The notes: generated by a model not told the origin, from the sequence alone. Shown: positions 1 to 8,744, numbered from the stretch's first letter. The stretch: 64,000 nucleotides of DNA from Lentzea albidocapillata subsp. violacea (GCF_900100275.1 NZ_FNET01000001.1:992001-1056000); one strand, 5' to 3'. A program made the numbers and translations.

Positions 1-67
1 GTCAGGTGACCGCGGACACTGGATGGGAAGGCATCGACAACTCGAAGATTGTACCCCCCCAAAGGGA

Positions 68-389
68 TGGCGGTGGTGTTCGTGCTGTTCGGCGACGGCG
101 GCATCCCCAGGTTCATCGGCTTCACCGAGCAGTTCCGCTCTCGCGTGAAGTCGTTGCACCGCGGTGGATCCCCACGAATCTGACCGGGGAGCCAACCGAC
201 GTGTTGCTGCTCGGTCTGCTATCCGAAAGCCTGTCAGAGGAAAACAGTGCACGACTCACCACCAACCTGCGCGAGCGAGGCACAGCGCGAGACGGGGGAA
301 CGGACCGCAGCACCGTTCAGCGCCATCGTTCACGATCGCGTCGTCGTCACCTATGCCCGAGACACCGCGGCCAGCCCTGGGATCTCGTA
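68..389 (+). pseudogene. possible decayed coding fragment upstream of the NB-ARC gene
   Basis: Protein-like stretches occur in successive frames: from 68 a frame beginning MAVVFVLFGDGGIPRFIGF, a second frame around 170-285, and a third near 315-389 ending in TAG (reading VVVTYARDTAASPGIS). This would fit a small gene broken by frameshifts. No family is recognised, no ribosome-binding site is evident, and the alternative is chance coding potential in high-GC DNA. Confidence 0.22.
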
Positions 390-469
390 GACGTCGATCG
401 CTAGTCGCCCCACCTCCACCAATCGATTTCGTCGACACCACCTGCCTCAATATCAACCGGAGTGAACTG

Positions 470-3400
470 ATGGAAAACGGAGGCGGCGGCGCCAATGCCC
501 GAGGTATCAGGTTTCAGAACCTGTGCGCTCTGGACTACGCACTGCGGGAGTTGGAGTGCGACGACAGCCGGATCACCGCGATCTCCGTGGAGAGCAGAAG
601 GTGTCCTTCGACCGGGACGGTCTTCCACGAGCTCGATTTCTCACTTCTCGCGGACGACGCTCCCGTCGTGGACGCGCAGGTGAAGAGCGGTACGACGCCA
701 GCGGCGTACTCTCTGCCAGGCGTGTGGCGTGAGTTGTGGCGGCTCACCGGCCGGAATGCTGAGGAGTACCTCCTCGTGACGAACCGACGGCCGGCACGGA
801 CCGTCCTACAGCTGGCCGAGCTCCTGACGACACACCGCGGAAGCCATCAGCAGTTCGTCGAGGCCCTCAGCGAAGTGTGCGCCGGTGTCCGTGGCGCCCG
901 CGCTCAGATCACCTCCGCGAGTCCGGACCGACTTGACCGGCTCAGGCGGACCCGGCTCGTGCTTTCCACCGACGACATTGATTCGCTTCAAGAGCATCTG
1001 CGGGACCGAATCCGCGTACTGCGCCACTGTTACCGCAAAGGCTCGGGGACCCGATCCACCGGCCTCGTCTTCCGCAACGTGCTCGACCTCATCGCGGACC
1101 GCGCCGCTGACCCGCACGACGTGGTGCTGTCGCTGAACGAACTCGGCTACGAGCTCGGCGCCGATGAGCGCGCCGTCGCCGAGGCCTTGAGCGAACGGGA
1201 CTGGGACGTGCATGCCGGCCTCGCCCCGGTCATACCGGACGTCGCACGACCTGACCTCCTGGACTCCATCAGTAGGTGTTTGACCGAAAACCCAGACTAC
1301 AAGGGGATTCCTTGCGGCGTGTTGTTCGGCCTATCAGGGATCGGAAAGACTTCCCTGGCAGCCAGCTGGGCGGCTGAACACGCCTACGAGTTCGACAGGG
1401 TGTTCTGGGCGACGGCCCAGGACCCGGTGAGCCTGCGCAGATCTTTCCTGATGATCGAGGACGCACTGTTGCGCTGGACGGGACAGACCGACTCACGGAA
1501 ACCCAGGTCAAACGGATCCGAGGATGTACGCCAACGGGTGCATCGCCTTCTCAGTGCCTGCCCCGGGCCGTGGCTGATCGTGTTCGACAATGCGACCGAC
1601 GCCAAGGTGGTGCAGCCGTGGATTCCCCGTCGAGGTTGGGGACGTGCGCTCATCACCACGATCGAGCAGGGACGCTGGCACGGCAACGGCATTACGGCGA
1701 TCGAGGTCCTGCCCATGAAACGCGGCCAGGCGATCGAACTCCTCGGCAACCGCCTGCTAAACGGGTCGGACGATCCCACAGCGACCAAACGAGAACAACT
1801 CGACCGCTTGTCCGCCTTCATGTGCGACTGGCCCCTCGGCCTGGAACTCGCCGCTGCGTACCTGTCCAGCACCGATGCGGGCGTGGATGGAATCGATCGG
1901 TACACGGCCGAGGTCGGGATCCGGCAGCGATCGTTGGCCGATGCGCAGCGAGGTCCACGCGACTACGAGGGCAGCCTTGTCGGGGCGATCGAGCTTGCTG
2001 CCGACCGCATGGAGGACTTTCCGCGCGCAGACCTCACCTCCATCCCCGATGCCATCGCGGAGACCATGATCTATCTGGCGGCCTACGTGGACGAGCACCA
2101 GATTCCACTCCAGCTACTGATCGTCGCCGCCGTCCACGACGCGGCTGTGATGGCGGGTGTGGCTGCGGGTGTGCTTCGCCGCTTGCCTGTCGAACCGCAC
2201 ACCACACACGGCGAGATTCTCCGATCGGTGGTCCGGTTCTCGCTGGTGCGCCGAGACCAGGACATCGAATGGCTGAGTAGTCCCGATTCGTCCGCCTCGA
2301 ATATCTCCATCCACATGAACAAGATCGTTCAACAAACCATGCGCGAGCGAATCATCCGGCTCGATCCGACTCGGGAGAAATGGCTTTTCCGTCAGATGAC
2401 CCACCACATCACCGAGTGGCTCAGATACAGCCAGGACAACCACGAGTCAATGCACTCGGGTACTCTACTGAACCACGCTCTTGCCGTGTCGAAGATTGCG
2501 ACCGAACGCAACATTGAGAACAAGTACGTCATCAACCTCCAGCAAAGCATTGGAGCCTGCGCCAACTCCACGGGAAACAGCCGGATCGCGCAGTCACACC
2601 TCCAACGAGCACTCACCCTAACAAATAGGGTCCAGCCCGAAAAAACCCGGCTCAGGCGATTCCAACTACATCTCGAACTGGCCGCGTCGCTCGTCGCCGG
2701 CGGCTCCAGGTACGGCTGGAATGAGGAATCGTTCCACCACCTGAAAGCCGCGGTGCGGGAGTTGGACGCGGTCGCCGACATTAATCCCGAGGCAGCCGCG
2801 TCTTTCGCCGCAATGATTCTGACCTTTCCCACCATTCGATTGGGCCAGAGCAAACCCGAAGTCACCGAGGTCATCAAGAAGCTCAGGCGATTCAAAGATC
2901 AGATTAAAGATGGCGTCGATTTCTTCAACTCTCCCGACGTTCCCTACGACGCCGCACTGAGGCGCGGAGATTTCGCAACCGCCGCCAGCGTGTGCGAGCG
3001 AGCTCTCCAGCTCGCACCCAGCATCGAAAAAGAACAAGAACTTCTTGCAATGGCGATTCTGCCACTGGAACGCATGGAAGCATGGGACCGAATCCTCCCG
3101 TTGCTGGAACGCCTGCTGACCAGCCATGTCAGGCTTGGCAGGCTGTACCCGTCCACCGGAATCGAGCTCATGCGAGCTTTCGGCCCCATATGCGTCGGAC
3201 GTTCGTTGATGTCAGGAGAAGACCCCCGCATCAAAATTGCACTGGGCAGCCTCGTCGAGATGATCCCGATCCTGCGCAAACAGGCGCATAAGGATGTAGG
3301 ACTGGATTTTCTTGCGGTGATCGAGGCAGCCCATGCCTTCCTTCAAGGCGACGTCGAGAAGGCCGGTAACCTCATTGCGGCAGTACCGCAGGGAGGCCAT

Positions 3401-3481
3401 CCGGACCCCGTGGAGGAACTTGTTTGGCATGGCCTTCGAGGATCTGTCGAGAACATGGTGCGCAATAGCACACCGCAGTGA
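470..3481 (+). CDS. DUF4297/Cap4-like nuclease - NB-ARC NTPase - TPR protein (candidate defence effector)
   Basis: About 1003 residues. The start at 470 has GGAG seven bases upstream; the longer frame back to 164 lacks this and reads as low-complexity arginine-rich sequence. Residues about 8-110 resemble the DUF4297/Cap4 endonuclease fold: a GIRFQ segment, then ELDFSLL (D56) and a QVK at 70-72, matching the D...(E/Q)xK arrangement of PD-(D/E)xK nucleases. A P-loop (GLSGIGKT) begins near residue 287, with a Walker B-like LIVFDN near 370, as in NB-ARC/STAND NTPases. The remainder is mostly helical with TPR-like character. In known STAND defence proteins the C-terminal repeats sense a trigger and the NTPase oligomerises to activate the N-terminal nuclease; that role here is inferred. 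It stands alone, followed by transposon debris. Could also be a signalling ATPase without antiphage function. Confidence 0.78.
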   Translation: MENGGGGANARGIRFQNLCALDYALRELECDDSRITAISVESRRCPSTGTVFHELDFSLLADDAPVVDAQVKSGTTPAAYSLPGVWRELWRLTGRNAEEYLLVTNRRPARTVLQLAELLTTHRGSHQQFVEALSEVCAGVRGARAQITSASPDRLDRLRRTRLVLSTDDIDSLQEHLRDRIRVLRHCYRKGSGTRSTGLVFRNVLDLIADRAADPHDVVLSLNELGYELGADERAVAEALSERDWDVHAGLAPVIPDVARPDLLDSISRCLTENPDYKGIPCGVLFGLSGIGKTSLAASWAAEHAYEFDRVFWATAQDPVSLRRSFLMIEDALLRWTGQTDSRKPRSNGSEDVRQRVHRLLSACPGPWLIVFDNATDAKVVQPWIPRRGWGRALITTIEQGRWHGNGITAIEVLPMKRGQAIELLGNRLLNGSDDPTATKREQLDRLSAFMCDWPLGLELAAAYLSSTDAGVDGIDRYTAEVGIRQRSLADAQRGPRDYEGSLVGAIELAADRMEDFPRADLTSIPDAIAETMIYLAAYVDEHQIPLQLLIVAAVHDAAVMAGVAAGVLRRLPVEPHTTHGEILRSVVRFSLVRRDQDIEWLSSPDSSASNISIHMNKIVQQTMRERIIRLDPTREKWLFRQMTHHITEWLRYSQDNHESMHSGTLLNHALAVSKIATERNIENKYVINLQQSIGACANSTGNSRIAQSHLQRALTLTNRVQPEKTRLRRFQLHLELAASLVAGGSRYGWNEESFHHLKAAVRELDAVADINPEAAASFAAMILTFPTIRLGQSKPEVTEVIKKLRRFKDQIKDGVDFFNSPDVPYDAALRRGDFATAASVCERALQLAPSIEKEQELLAMAILPLERMEAWDRILPLLERLLTSHVRLGRLYPSTGIELMRAFGPICVGRSLMSGEDPRIKIALGSLVEMIPILRKQAHKDVGLDFLAVIEAAHAFLQGDVEKAGNLIAAVPQGGHPDPVEELVWHGLRGSVENMVRNSTPQ

Positions 3482-3499
3482 ATCACCCAGGCGGCATCT

Positions 3500-3812
3500 G
3501 GCACCACGCTGACGATCTTCGCGGCAGCGTAAGGCCAGTGGCCCACCGCCGTTGCCGCTGCGTTCAGGTCGACCTCGCGGAAAAGCCCGACTTCGCCGAG
3601 AAGATCGAGTCGGTCTATGGTGAAGCGTTCGATCTGAGCGGGTTCGAAAGGCTGAGGCTGGACCCACAGGAGTGCCGCGCCAGTGGGTGTTCGGTGTGCG
3701 GTGCTCGTTGTCGTCCCGCTCGTACGCACACAGCGCTTGCTGCAGATGGACCCAATTCCACACCGGCGTGCCGTCCAACAGCTCGCCGCGAAAATTCATG
3801 GACCAAGTCAAC
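3500..3812 (-). pseudogene. remnant of an integrase-core (rve) transposase, C-terminal part
   Basis: Read on the minus strand, the sequence gives a degraded C-terminal integrase-core transposase: a segment like ELLDxTPVWN..HLQQAL, then DDNEHRT in place of the usual YNxHRPH, then in shifted frames PFEPAQIERFTIDRLDLLG, which corresponds to the terminal RLGGxxHEY region. Frameshifts and the missing N-terminal two thirds make it non-functional. A similar tail lies at about 37555-37690, in the same position relative to a recombinase remnant. Confidence 0.5.
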
Positions 3813-3866
3813 AGAACCTAGCGACGAAAGATTGAATCGTGTCGACTGGCCCTCTATACTAGGTTC

Positions 3867-3951
3867 GAGCTATCCAATAGCGCATGAACACACAAACTGC
3901 GCAAGCTTGCTGCGCATGGGAACTCAAGTCCCCCCTCGGACACGAGCGTTA
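3867..3951 (+). repeat. recombinase-flanking repeat, copy 1 of 3
   Basis: Begins GAGCTATCCAATAGCGCATG and contains GAACACACAAAC, GCGCAAGCTTGC and a CTCGGACACG segment. Closely related sequences occur at 27056-27128 and 37732-37813, in the same orientation. Homology with the third copy extends left to about 3788. It overlaps the last codons of the serine recombinase remnant (stop at 3924). GCGCA/TGCGC flank the conserved GAACACAC core. It could be a recombination site or simply the conserved 3' flank of related elements. Confidence 0.75.
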
Positions 3952-5627
3952 TTCACCCCCACGGGGTTGATGGAGACATCAGCTTCGTGGGGGTTTTGCT
4001 TGTACCGAACTTGCAGGTCGATCGCCTCGTACAGTTCTTCCAGTCTCGTTGGCGCGCTGCCTCTCAGTGCCGCGGTGACGTCGCCTATCAGGTCGATCGC
4101 CGCGTAAATCTCAGCGACGTCCACCTCCACCGGTGCTGGGACGTTGTCCAGGGCCGCTCGTGACGCGAGCCTCTCGGCCTGCGCCTCGTTGATCGCCTCG
4201 ACCAGCGCCGCAGGATCCACACCGGCCATGATCGCGTTCTGAAACCTGGTCAACTTGGCTTCCGCCTCGGCGAGCCGCTTCTTCGCGGCATCGCGACCGA
4301 TCTGGATGACCGGCTCTTGCGAATCCATCAACGCGGCAACGGTCCGGTCGCGGTTCTTCCTATCGAAGACGTGCCCCAGCCAGCCATTCACCGCATCCTG
4401 AAGAGCGTCCTCCCTCAAATAGACCGCGCCAGGATGCGACGTGAGCACTGGCGATCCCGGAGCCAACGTGCGCGCAGGACACCGGTAATACATCGCCTTC
4501 TTTCGCGGACTGCCCTCCATCTTCCGACCGCAGATGTCGCACCGGATACGACCGCGGAACAGGTAACGGTGTTTCAGCGCACGCCCAGACCGTTCCGTCT
4601 TCCGCGCGCTCCGCAAGCTGCCCTTCGACTTCCGCAGAAGCTGCGCAGCCGTGAAGTCCTCAATCTCCACGATCTTCGGGTGCGCAGGATTACGCGACCG
4701 GACCACTCGATCCGGACTGGCCTTCCGAAACCGCACCACGTGACCGGCCGACACGTCGTCAGGGTCGAGCAGCGTCTCGAACTTCGTAGAGCGACCGAAG
4801 AACGCATAGCCCGTGTAACGGGGGTTCTCCAGGATCGCCCGCACCGTGCCGCCTTGCCAGCCGTCGCCAGGCCGGTGCCGGTTCTGGTCCGGACGTCGCG
4901 CGGACGGACACTGAATCCGATCGTGGTTGAGAGCGTTGGCAATGGCCCGGTCGCCCTTGCCGCTCAGGTACTCGGCAAAGATCCGCTGCACGACCCACGC
5001 GGACTCGTCGTCGATCGCGAGCACTCGCAACCGGTACCCCTCCGCCGACTTGCGCGGATTCGGATGCGGCCCTCCGTCCACCGTGACGTATCCGTACGGC
5101 GCTCGGCCGCCCTGGTGCCGTCCCTCGTTGAGAACCTGTGTGTCCATCGCTGCCCGAACGCGCGCCTGCACGTGCTGACGTTCCGACTCGCTCATGCCGC
5201 CAAGCACGCTCATCAGCATCTTGTGCGACGGATTCCGCGGTTGTTGGAGCGAGCGTAGCTGTTGCTCGAAGACCTCGGCTGGAGTCTTCCAGTCGAGCCC
5301 CTTTCGGGGCCGGTTGTTGAGCGCAAGAGCGACGGCTTCGAGGTCCTTGGGTGACCAGCGAGAGAGGTCGGTGCCCTTCGGGAAGTACTGGCGCAGCAGC
5401 CCGTTGGTGTTCTCGTTCGTTGGCCGCTGCCAGGGCGAGTGGGGGTCGGCGAAGAACACCTTCGTGCCCGTCTCGAGCGCGAACTGGGCATGTGCGGAGA
5501 ATTCTTTGCCGCGGTCCCATGTGAGCGTCTTGCGGAGCTGTTCGGGAAGCTTGGTCATCGTCGCGATGAGCGCGGCGTTCATCGCGACGGCGCCCTCGCC
5601 TACGCGTGGACCTCGACGCGAGGCCAC
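3924..5627 (-). pseudogene. chimeric ORF: IS30-type transposase segment fused in frame to a serine recombinase lacking its catalytic domain
   Basis: The 567-codon frame is two unrelated halves. Residues about 15-128 are the C-terminal part of an IS30-family DDE transposase (TWDRGKE and PHSPWQRPTNENTNG supply the second D and the E). From about residue 135 it is a large serine recombinase: MLMSVLGGMSESER, the GGRAPYGY recombinase domain, RAILENPRYTGYAFF, a zinc ribbon (CDICGRKM...YYRC) and a coiled-coil tail. The N-terminal resolvase domain with the catalytic serine is missing, as is the first aspartate of the transposase. Neither half can work as such. The junction lies near 5237. Most likely a deletion or IS insertion scar that happens to remain open. 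Confidence 0.75.
5238..5627 (-). mobile_element. IS30-family transposase 3' fragment
   Basis: Encodes the C-terminal catalytic portion of an IS30-like DDE transposase: the second aspartate in TWDRGKE, FFADPHSPWQRPTNEN with the glutamate, GLLRQYFPKGTDLS and a typical NNRPRKGLDWKTPAEV ending. The helix-turn-helix and first catalytic aspartate are absent, and the natural stop has been lost by fusion to the recombinase remnant. No second IS end was identified. Confidence 0.7.
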
Positions 5628-5744
5628 GACTCATCGTGATCATCGACAACCTACGAGAACGGATCCGTGAAGCCGAGATGAACCGGTGGCTCGGTGAAGC
5701 GCAAGGCCTACGCAGCAGCCTGGACAAAGCAACGCAAAACCGGT
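5618..5744 (+). pseudogene. fragment of an integrase-associated transposon protein (C-terminus)
   Basis: On the plus strand RLIVIIDNLRERIREAEM followed by NRWLGEAQGLRSSL closely matches the recurring 'DNLxxRIxEARxxGWLGExxGL' tail that I recall from site-specific-recombination proteins carried next to actinobacterial integrases. The frame continues without similarity after about 5744. Only about 40 codons survive, so this is a scar. Family assignment rests on memory of that motif. Confidence 0.4.
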
Positions 5745-6148
5745 CAGCATCGACCGCGCCCGCGATCGGCACGCGCGTGGTCCGGTGCACCTTGGTGTCC
5801 CGATCATCGGCGGCGGCTCGAGGTGACGCTCAGGGCGCAGGATTCACAGCTCCAAGCCATGGGATCGAGGTCGGATCGGATTCAGTGCACGCGGGTCCGA
5901 AGGCAGTTGCTGAACGAATCGATCGATGCTTCGCCCCCATAGCGGATGCTGCGGTCCGTTCGACCGCCTGGGGTTGCAGCTCTCGTCCCGCGTCCGGGAC
6001 CTGGGCAAGATCACCCTGTACCCGGCCAGGATCGAAATCCGAGGTGGCTTCGGCGTTCTCGCCGGCCGGACCGCTGCTGACCCAGCGCTGCGCTCTGGAC
6101 CTGGTCGCTGCCCACTGGGACGACTTGGTGTCCTTGTCCCGCTGCTGA
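5745..6148. other. stretch without a recognisable gene
   Basis: About 400 bases between the integrase-associated fragment and the TfoX-like gene. Open frames exist on both strands but none shows a family motif, a convincing ribosome-binding site or a conserved start. Probably decayed element DNA. Confidence 0.4.
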
Positions 6149-6496
6149 TCAACTCGGTCGCCGCAGGGAGTCGACATACTGGTGCGCTTCGCGGACGATG
6201 TCTCGCCAGAGGGCTAGTGTCGCCATGCGGTCTCGCAGGGCGGGGAGCTCTATCCACTCCCGCATCGTCCGTTTGCCCATGACGACCTGCCTGGCCTGTC
6301 CGGCAGCGATGAGTTCGCTGACCCGGTCGCGGGGGACCTTCACGATGAGGTCGCCGTGGCGGCCGAGGAAGGCGAAGATCTTGCCGCCGACGCGGAGCCC
6401 GGGGCCTCGGAACATCGTCCCCGTGGCGACGTCTCGGTCGTTCGTGAAGTCCTCGGCGATCCGGTCGAGCAGGTCGCTGTTGGGTACGTCAGCCAT
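6149..6496 (-). CDS. TfoX N-terminal domain family protein
   Basis: 115 residues, almost entirely a TfoX N-terminal-like domain (GTMFRGPGLRVGGKIFAFL, then LIVKVPRDRVSELI). In enterobacteria the domain belongs to competence regulator TfoX/Sxy; short stand-alone actinobacterial versions have no settled function. Its start overlaps the last eight bases of the HxlR-type gene upstream, so the two are probably co-transcribed and translationally coupled. The RMATLALWRDIVREAH ending is helical. Cytoplasmic; no membrane segment or signal peptide. Confidence 0.75.
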   Translation of the reverse strand: MADVPNSDLLDRIAEDFTNDRDVATGTMFRGPGLRVGGKIFAFLGRHGDLIVKVPRDRVSELIAAGQARQVVMGKRTMREWIELPALRDRMATLALWRDIVREAHQYVDSLRRPS

Positions 6497-7133
6497 CGGT
6501 CCTCCCGGGTAGCACGCGTTCGAGGGCCGCGACGGAGCCGTCGACGGCCAGTCCCATGGTCATGGCCGTCCGCAGGGTCACCGCCGCGGTGAAGAGCGCG
6601 ACGAACACCTGCGGCGGTGCGGTGATCCTGGCGTCGGGCCGACGGTCGGTCGAGCAGGGGCGTACGTCGATCCGGCCGCGGTCGGCGATGATGTCGCAGC
6701 CGTCGCCCAGGTCGCCGAGGCGCACGGTGCTCGCGGGCTCGTCGGGTGCGCCGTCGCGGCACAGGTGGCGCAGTGGCAGCGAGAACCAGTGCGCCCGGAA
6801 CGCGTCGCCGTCCGGCGGGTCGGTCATCAGCGGGGCGCCCCAGCGGGTCAGCTCGCGGACGACGCCGCCGAGGTCCCGGCCGCGGTCGGTGAGGCTGATG
6901 AGGGTGGCGGCGACCGGTGGCGGTTCGTCGTGTCGGGTGATCAGCGCGGTGCTGTCCATGTCGCGGAGGCGCTCGGCCAGCAGGTTGCTGGCTATGCCGG
7001 GCAGCCCGCGGCGCAGGTCGGAGAAGCGGCAGGGTCCCTGGGTGAGCAGCTCGCGGACGATCAGCAGGGTCCAGCGGTCGCCCACCAGGTCGAGAGCGCG
7101 TGCCATAGAGCAGTACTGGTTGTACGAGCGCAT
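6489..7133 (-). CDS. HxlR-family winged-helix transcriptional regulator
   Basis: 214 residues. The N-terminal 100 residues are an HxlR DNA-binding domain: YNQYCSMARALDLVGDRWT, LLIVRELLTQGPCRFSDLRR and GIASNLLAERLRDM are the usual conserved segments. The C-terminal half resembles the SCP2-like extension found in many longer actinobacterial HxlR proteins. Divergent from a truncated NTF2-like gene at 7216 across an 82-base gap with a perfect TGGTTGA/TCAACCA inverted repeat, a plausible autoregulatory operator. Forms an overlapping pair with the TfoX-like gene. Confidence 0.88.
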   Translation of the reverse strand: MRSYNQYCSMARALDLVGDRWTLLIVRELLTQGPCRFSDLRRGLPGIASNLLAERLRDMDSTALITRHDEPPPVAATLISLTDRGRDLGGVVRELTRWGAPLMTDPPDGDAFRAHWFSLPLRHLCRDGAPDEPASTVRLGDLGDGCDIIADRGRIDVRPCSTDRRPDARITAPPQVFVALFTAAVTLRTAMTMGLAVDGSVAALERVLPGRTDG

Positions 7134-7172
7134 GTCGGCAGGCTAGCAGGATGGTTGCGAATCTCTACCATC

Positions 7173-7191
7173 TGGTTGAGTTTTTCAACCA
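7173..7191. promoter_or_regulatory. inverted-repeat operator candidate between divergent HxlR and NTF2-like genes
   Basis: TGGTTGA, five bases, TCAACCA form a perfect dyad in the divergent intergenic region. A further ATGGTTG lies about 20 bases to the left. HxlR regulators are homodimers that commonly bind such dyads next to their own gene. Confidence 0.5.
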
Positions 7192-7215
7192 TATTCTGAG
7201 GTGAGGGAGATCGCC

Positions 7216-7335
7216 ATGACCGTTGTCAGTGACAGCGCGCCCGCCATGCTCAGGGAGTACTACCGGATCCTCACGGGCGGGATCGAGCACTACGGAGACG
7301 GCCGAGACTCAGTCTCTGATGCACGTCATCTGTGA
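7216..7335 (+). pseudogene. truncated NTF2/SnoaL-like gene (5' stub)
   Basis: A frame starting ATG with GAGGTGAGGGAG just upstream encodes MTVVSDSAPAMLREYYRIL followed by TGGIEHYGDG, the typical beginning of short NTF2-like (SnoaL) proteins that sit beside HxlR regulators in actinomycetes. After about 30 residues the similarity ends and TGA follows at 7333. The rest of the gene, normally about 120 residues, is missing, so the HxlR regulator has probably lost its target gene. Confidence 0.5.
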
Positions 7336-7396
7336 AGGCTGTCGCCGGGACGTGCGCGGAGGTTGAATCCGCGCACGCCGTCGAAGGGGCTTCACC

Positions 7397-8248
7397 ATGC
7401 GTTTGATGAGCACGACCGCGGTCACCGCCGTTCTTCTCGCGGTGGCCGCACTGCCCGCATCCGCGATCAACTCCTACAACGCCACTCCCGCACCCGAGCG
7501 CACCGAGGTCGGCGCCCTCGTCGCGACCTGGGACAACGACGACAACCCGGCGACCCCGGACCGCGTCGACTGGGTCTGCAGCGGAACCATGATCGACGCC
7601 GACACGTTCCTCACCGCCGCGCACTGCACCAGTGACTGGCCGGCGAACGTGAGGTTCTACGTGTCACTGCACCAGGACGTCCAGTCCGCGCTGGACAACG
7701 CCACCGGCACCCCGGCACAGATCGCCGCCGCGGTCGCCGTGCCCGGTACCGCGCACAACCACCCCGCCTACCCCGGTTCGGCCGACGACACCCACGACAT
7801 CTCCGTGGTGCAGGTGCCGGCGCAGCAGATGAGGGCACGGTGGTCGTTCACACCGGCGACGCTGCCCACAGCGGACCGGCTGGGGCAGCTCGGCCCGCAG
7901 GGGCTCGACGACACGCCGTGGCAGGTCGCCGGTTACGGCACGCAGGAGGCCCGCCGCGGTCCCGGCGGACACACCCACCCCGGTGGCGGTGTCCGGATGA
8001 AGGCACCAGTGGCGTTCAACGCGCTGAACAACGCGTGGGTGCGGCTCGCCATGACCGCGCCGCAGGGCAACGGTGGCGCCTGCTACGGCGACTCCGGCGG
8101 CCCGAACTTCGCGACGATCGACGGCAAGCTGACCCTCGCCGCCACGACGATCACCGGTGACACGCCGTGCTACGCGACCAACGTCGTCTACCGGCTCGAC
8201 ACCCCCGCAGCGCGGGACTTCCTGCGCCCCTTCGTCACGCTGCCCTGA
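7397..8248 (+). CDS. secreted trypsin-like serine protease (S1 family)
   Basis: 283 residues. A short signal peptide (MRLMSTTAVTAVLLAVAALP with ASA cleavage site) precedes a chymotrypsin-fold domain. The triad is visible: His in TAAHC (about residue 76), Asp in DDTHDISVV (about 134) and Ser in GDSGGP (about 233). No clear propeptide and no C-terminal extension, so this is a minimal S1 protease. AAGGGG sits upstream of the start. A strong hairpin terminator follows within 15 bases. Likely an extracellular protease; substrate unknown. Confidence 0.9.
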   Translation: MRLMSTTAVTAVLLAVAALPASAINSYNATPAPERTEVGALVATWDNDDNPATPDRVDWVCSGTMIDADTFLTAAHCTSDWPANVRFYVSLHQDVQSALDNATGTPAQIAAAVAVPGTAHNHPAYPGSADDTHDISVVQVPAQQMRARWSFTPATLPTADRLGQLGPQGLDDTPWQVAGYGTQEARRGPGGHTHPGGGVRMKAPVAFNALNNAWVRLAMTAPQGNGGACYGDSGGPNFATIDGKLTLAATTITGDTPCYATNVVYRLDTPAARDFLRPFVTLP

Positions 8249-8259
8249 TCGAGCACCAC

Positions 8260-8294
8260 CCGCGGTGAGGCGGCGGAAGTCCGTCTCACCGCGG
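8260..8294 (+). terminator. hairpin terminator after the S1 protease
   Basis: CCGCGGTGAG (8260-8269) pairs with CTCACCGCGG (8285-8294), and four further pairs including one G-U extend the stem to 14 bp around a seven-base loop. It begins 12 bases after the stop codon. There is no strong T-tract, as is common in actinomycetes. Confidence 0.75.
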
Positions 8295-8564
8295 TTCGGG
8301 CACCCGCTGATCCTCGCCAACACTTCAGGCGACCGATGCTTCGTCCCGTGATCAGCGGTTCTGTCTTGCTTGACTGACGTCCAGCAGTCCACGACCGCCG
8401 CTTCCAGCAACGCGGGCAGGGACAGAGTCAGCTGTCCCCCAGCTCCACGCTCATCTCCCCGCCTTGGGGGCGTGGCTCCCGGGCCAGGGACACGTGTAGA
8501 TCAAGCTGTCCCGCGTCCCTATTGCGCAGATACTTGCTGGTAGCTGCCAGCAAACACAGTGCAT

Positions 8565-8601
8565 GAGGCCCGTCCGGCGTGACCACTGCGGGACGGGCCT
8601 C
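8565..8601. terminator. perfect 11-bp hairpin in the 8.3-8.8 kb gene-free stretch
   Basis: GAGGCCCGTCC and GGACGGGCCTC form a perfect stem. A smaller dyad (TTGCTGG/CCAGCAA, 8534-8553) lies just before it. The whole 8249-8779 stretch is gene-free and rich in inverted repeats; besides these, nothing coding was recognised. Confidence 0.5.
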
Positions 8602-8690
8602 GTGTGCCGAACGGGCCAGGTTGGCCTACTCAAGGCCACGAAGAGCTACGTGGGTGAATAGTGTGCGACTTCGTCCTCGGACACAAAAAT

Positions 8691-8717
8691 GTGGCATGTA
8701 TGCCACGTCTACGTGGC
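8691..8717. other. overlapping, mutually exclusive palindromes upstream of the AbrB-integrase pair
   Basis: GTGGCAT-GT-ATGCCAC (8691-8706) and GCCACGT-CT-ACGTGGC (8702-8717) share the GCCAC arm, so only one hairpin can form at a time. They sit directly before the terminator at 8717 and the gene at 8780. Could be a regulatory switch or part of an integrase arm/core site. Confidence 0.5.
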
Positions 8718-8744
8718 AGGTGCTCAAGTACGCTTGAGCACCTG
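8717..8744 (+). terminator. rho-independent terminator before the AbrB-like gene
   Basis: CAGGTGCTCAAG and CTTGAGCACCTG form a perfect 12-bp stem with a TACG loop, followed at once by TTTT. A stable UNCG-like loop plus T-run is a textbook intrinsic terminator. It lies 36 bases before the start of the next gene, so it could also act as an attenuator. Confidence 0.8.

Noticed and set aside
68..389. GIY-YIG-like nuclease in the leftmost fragment
   Set aside because: The VVFVLFGDGG/FIGFTEQFR stretch is only vaguely similar and lacks the GIY and YIG motifs; left unnamed.
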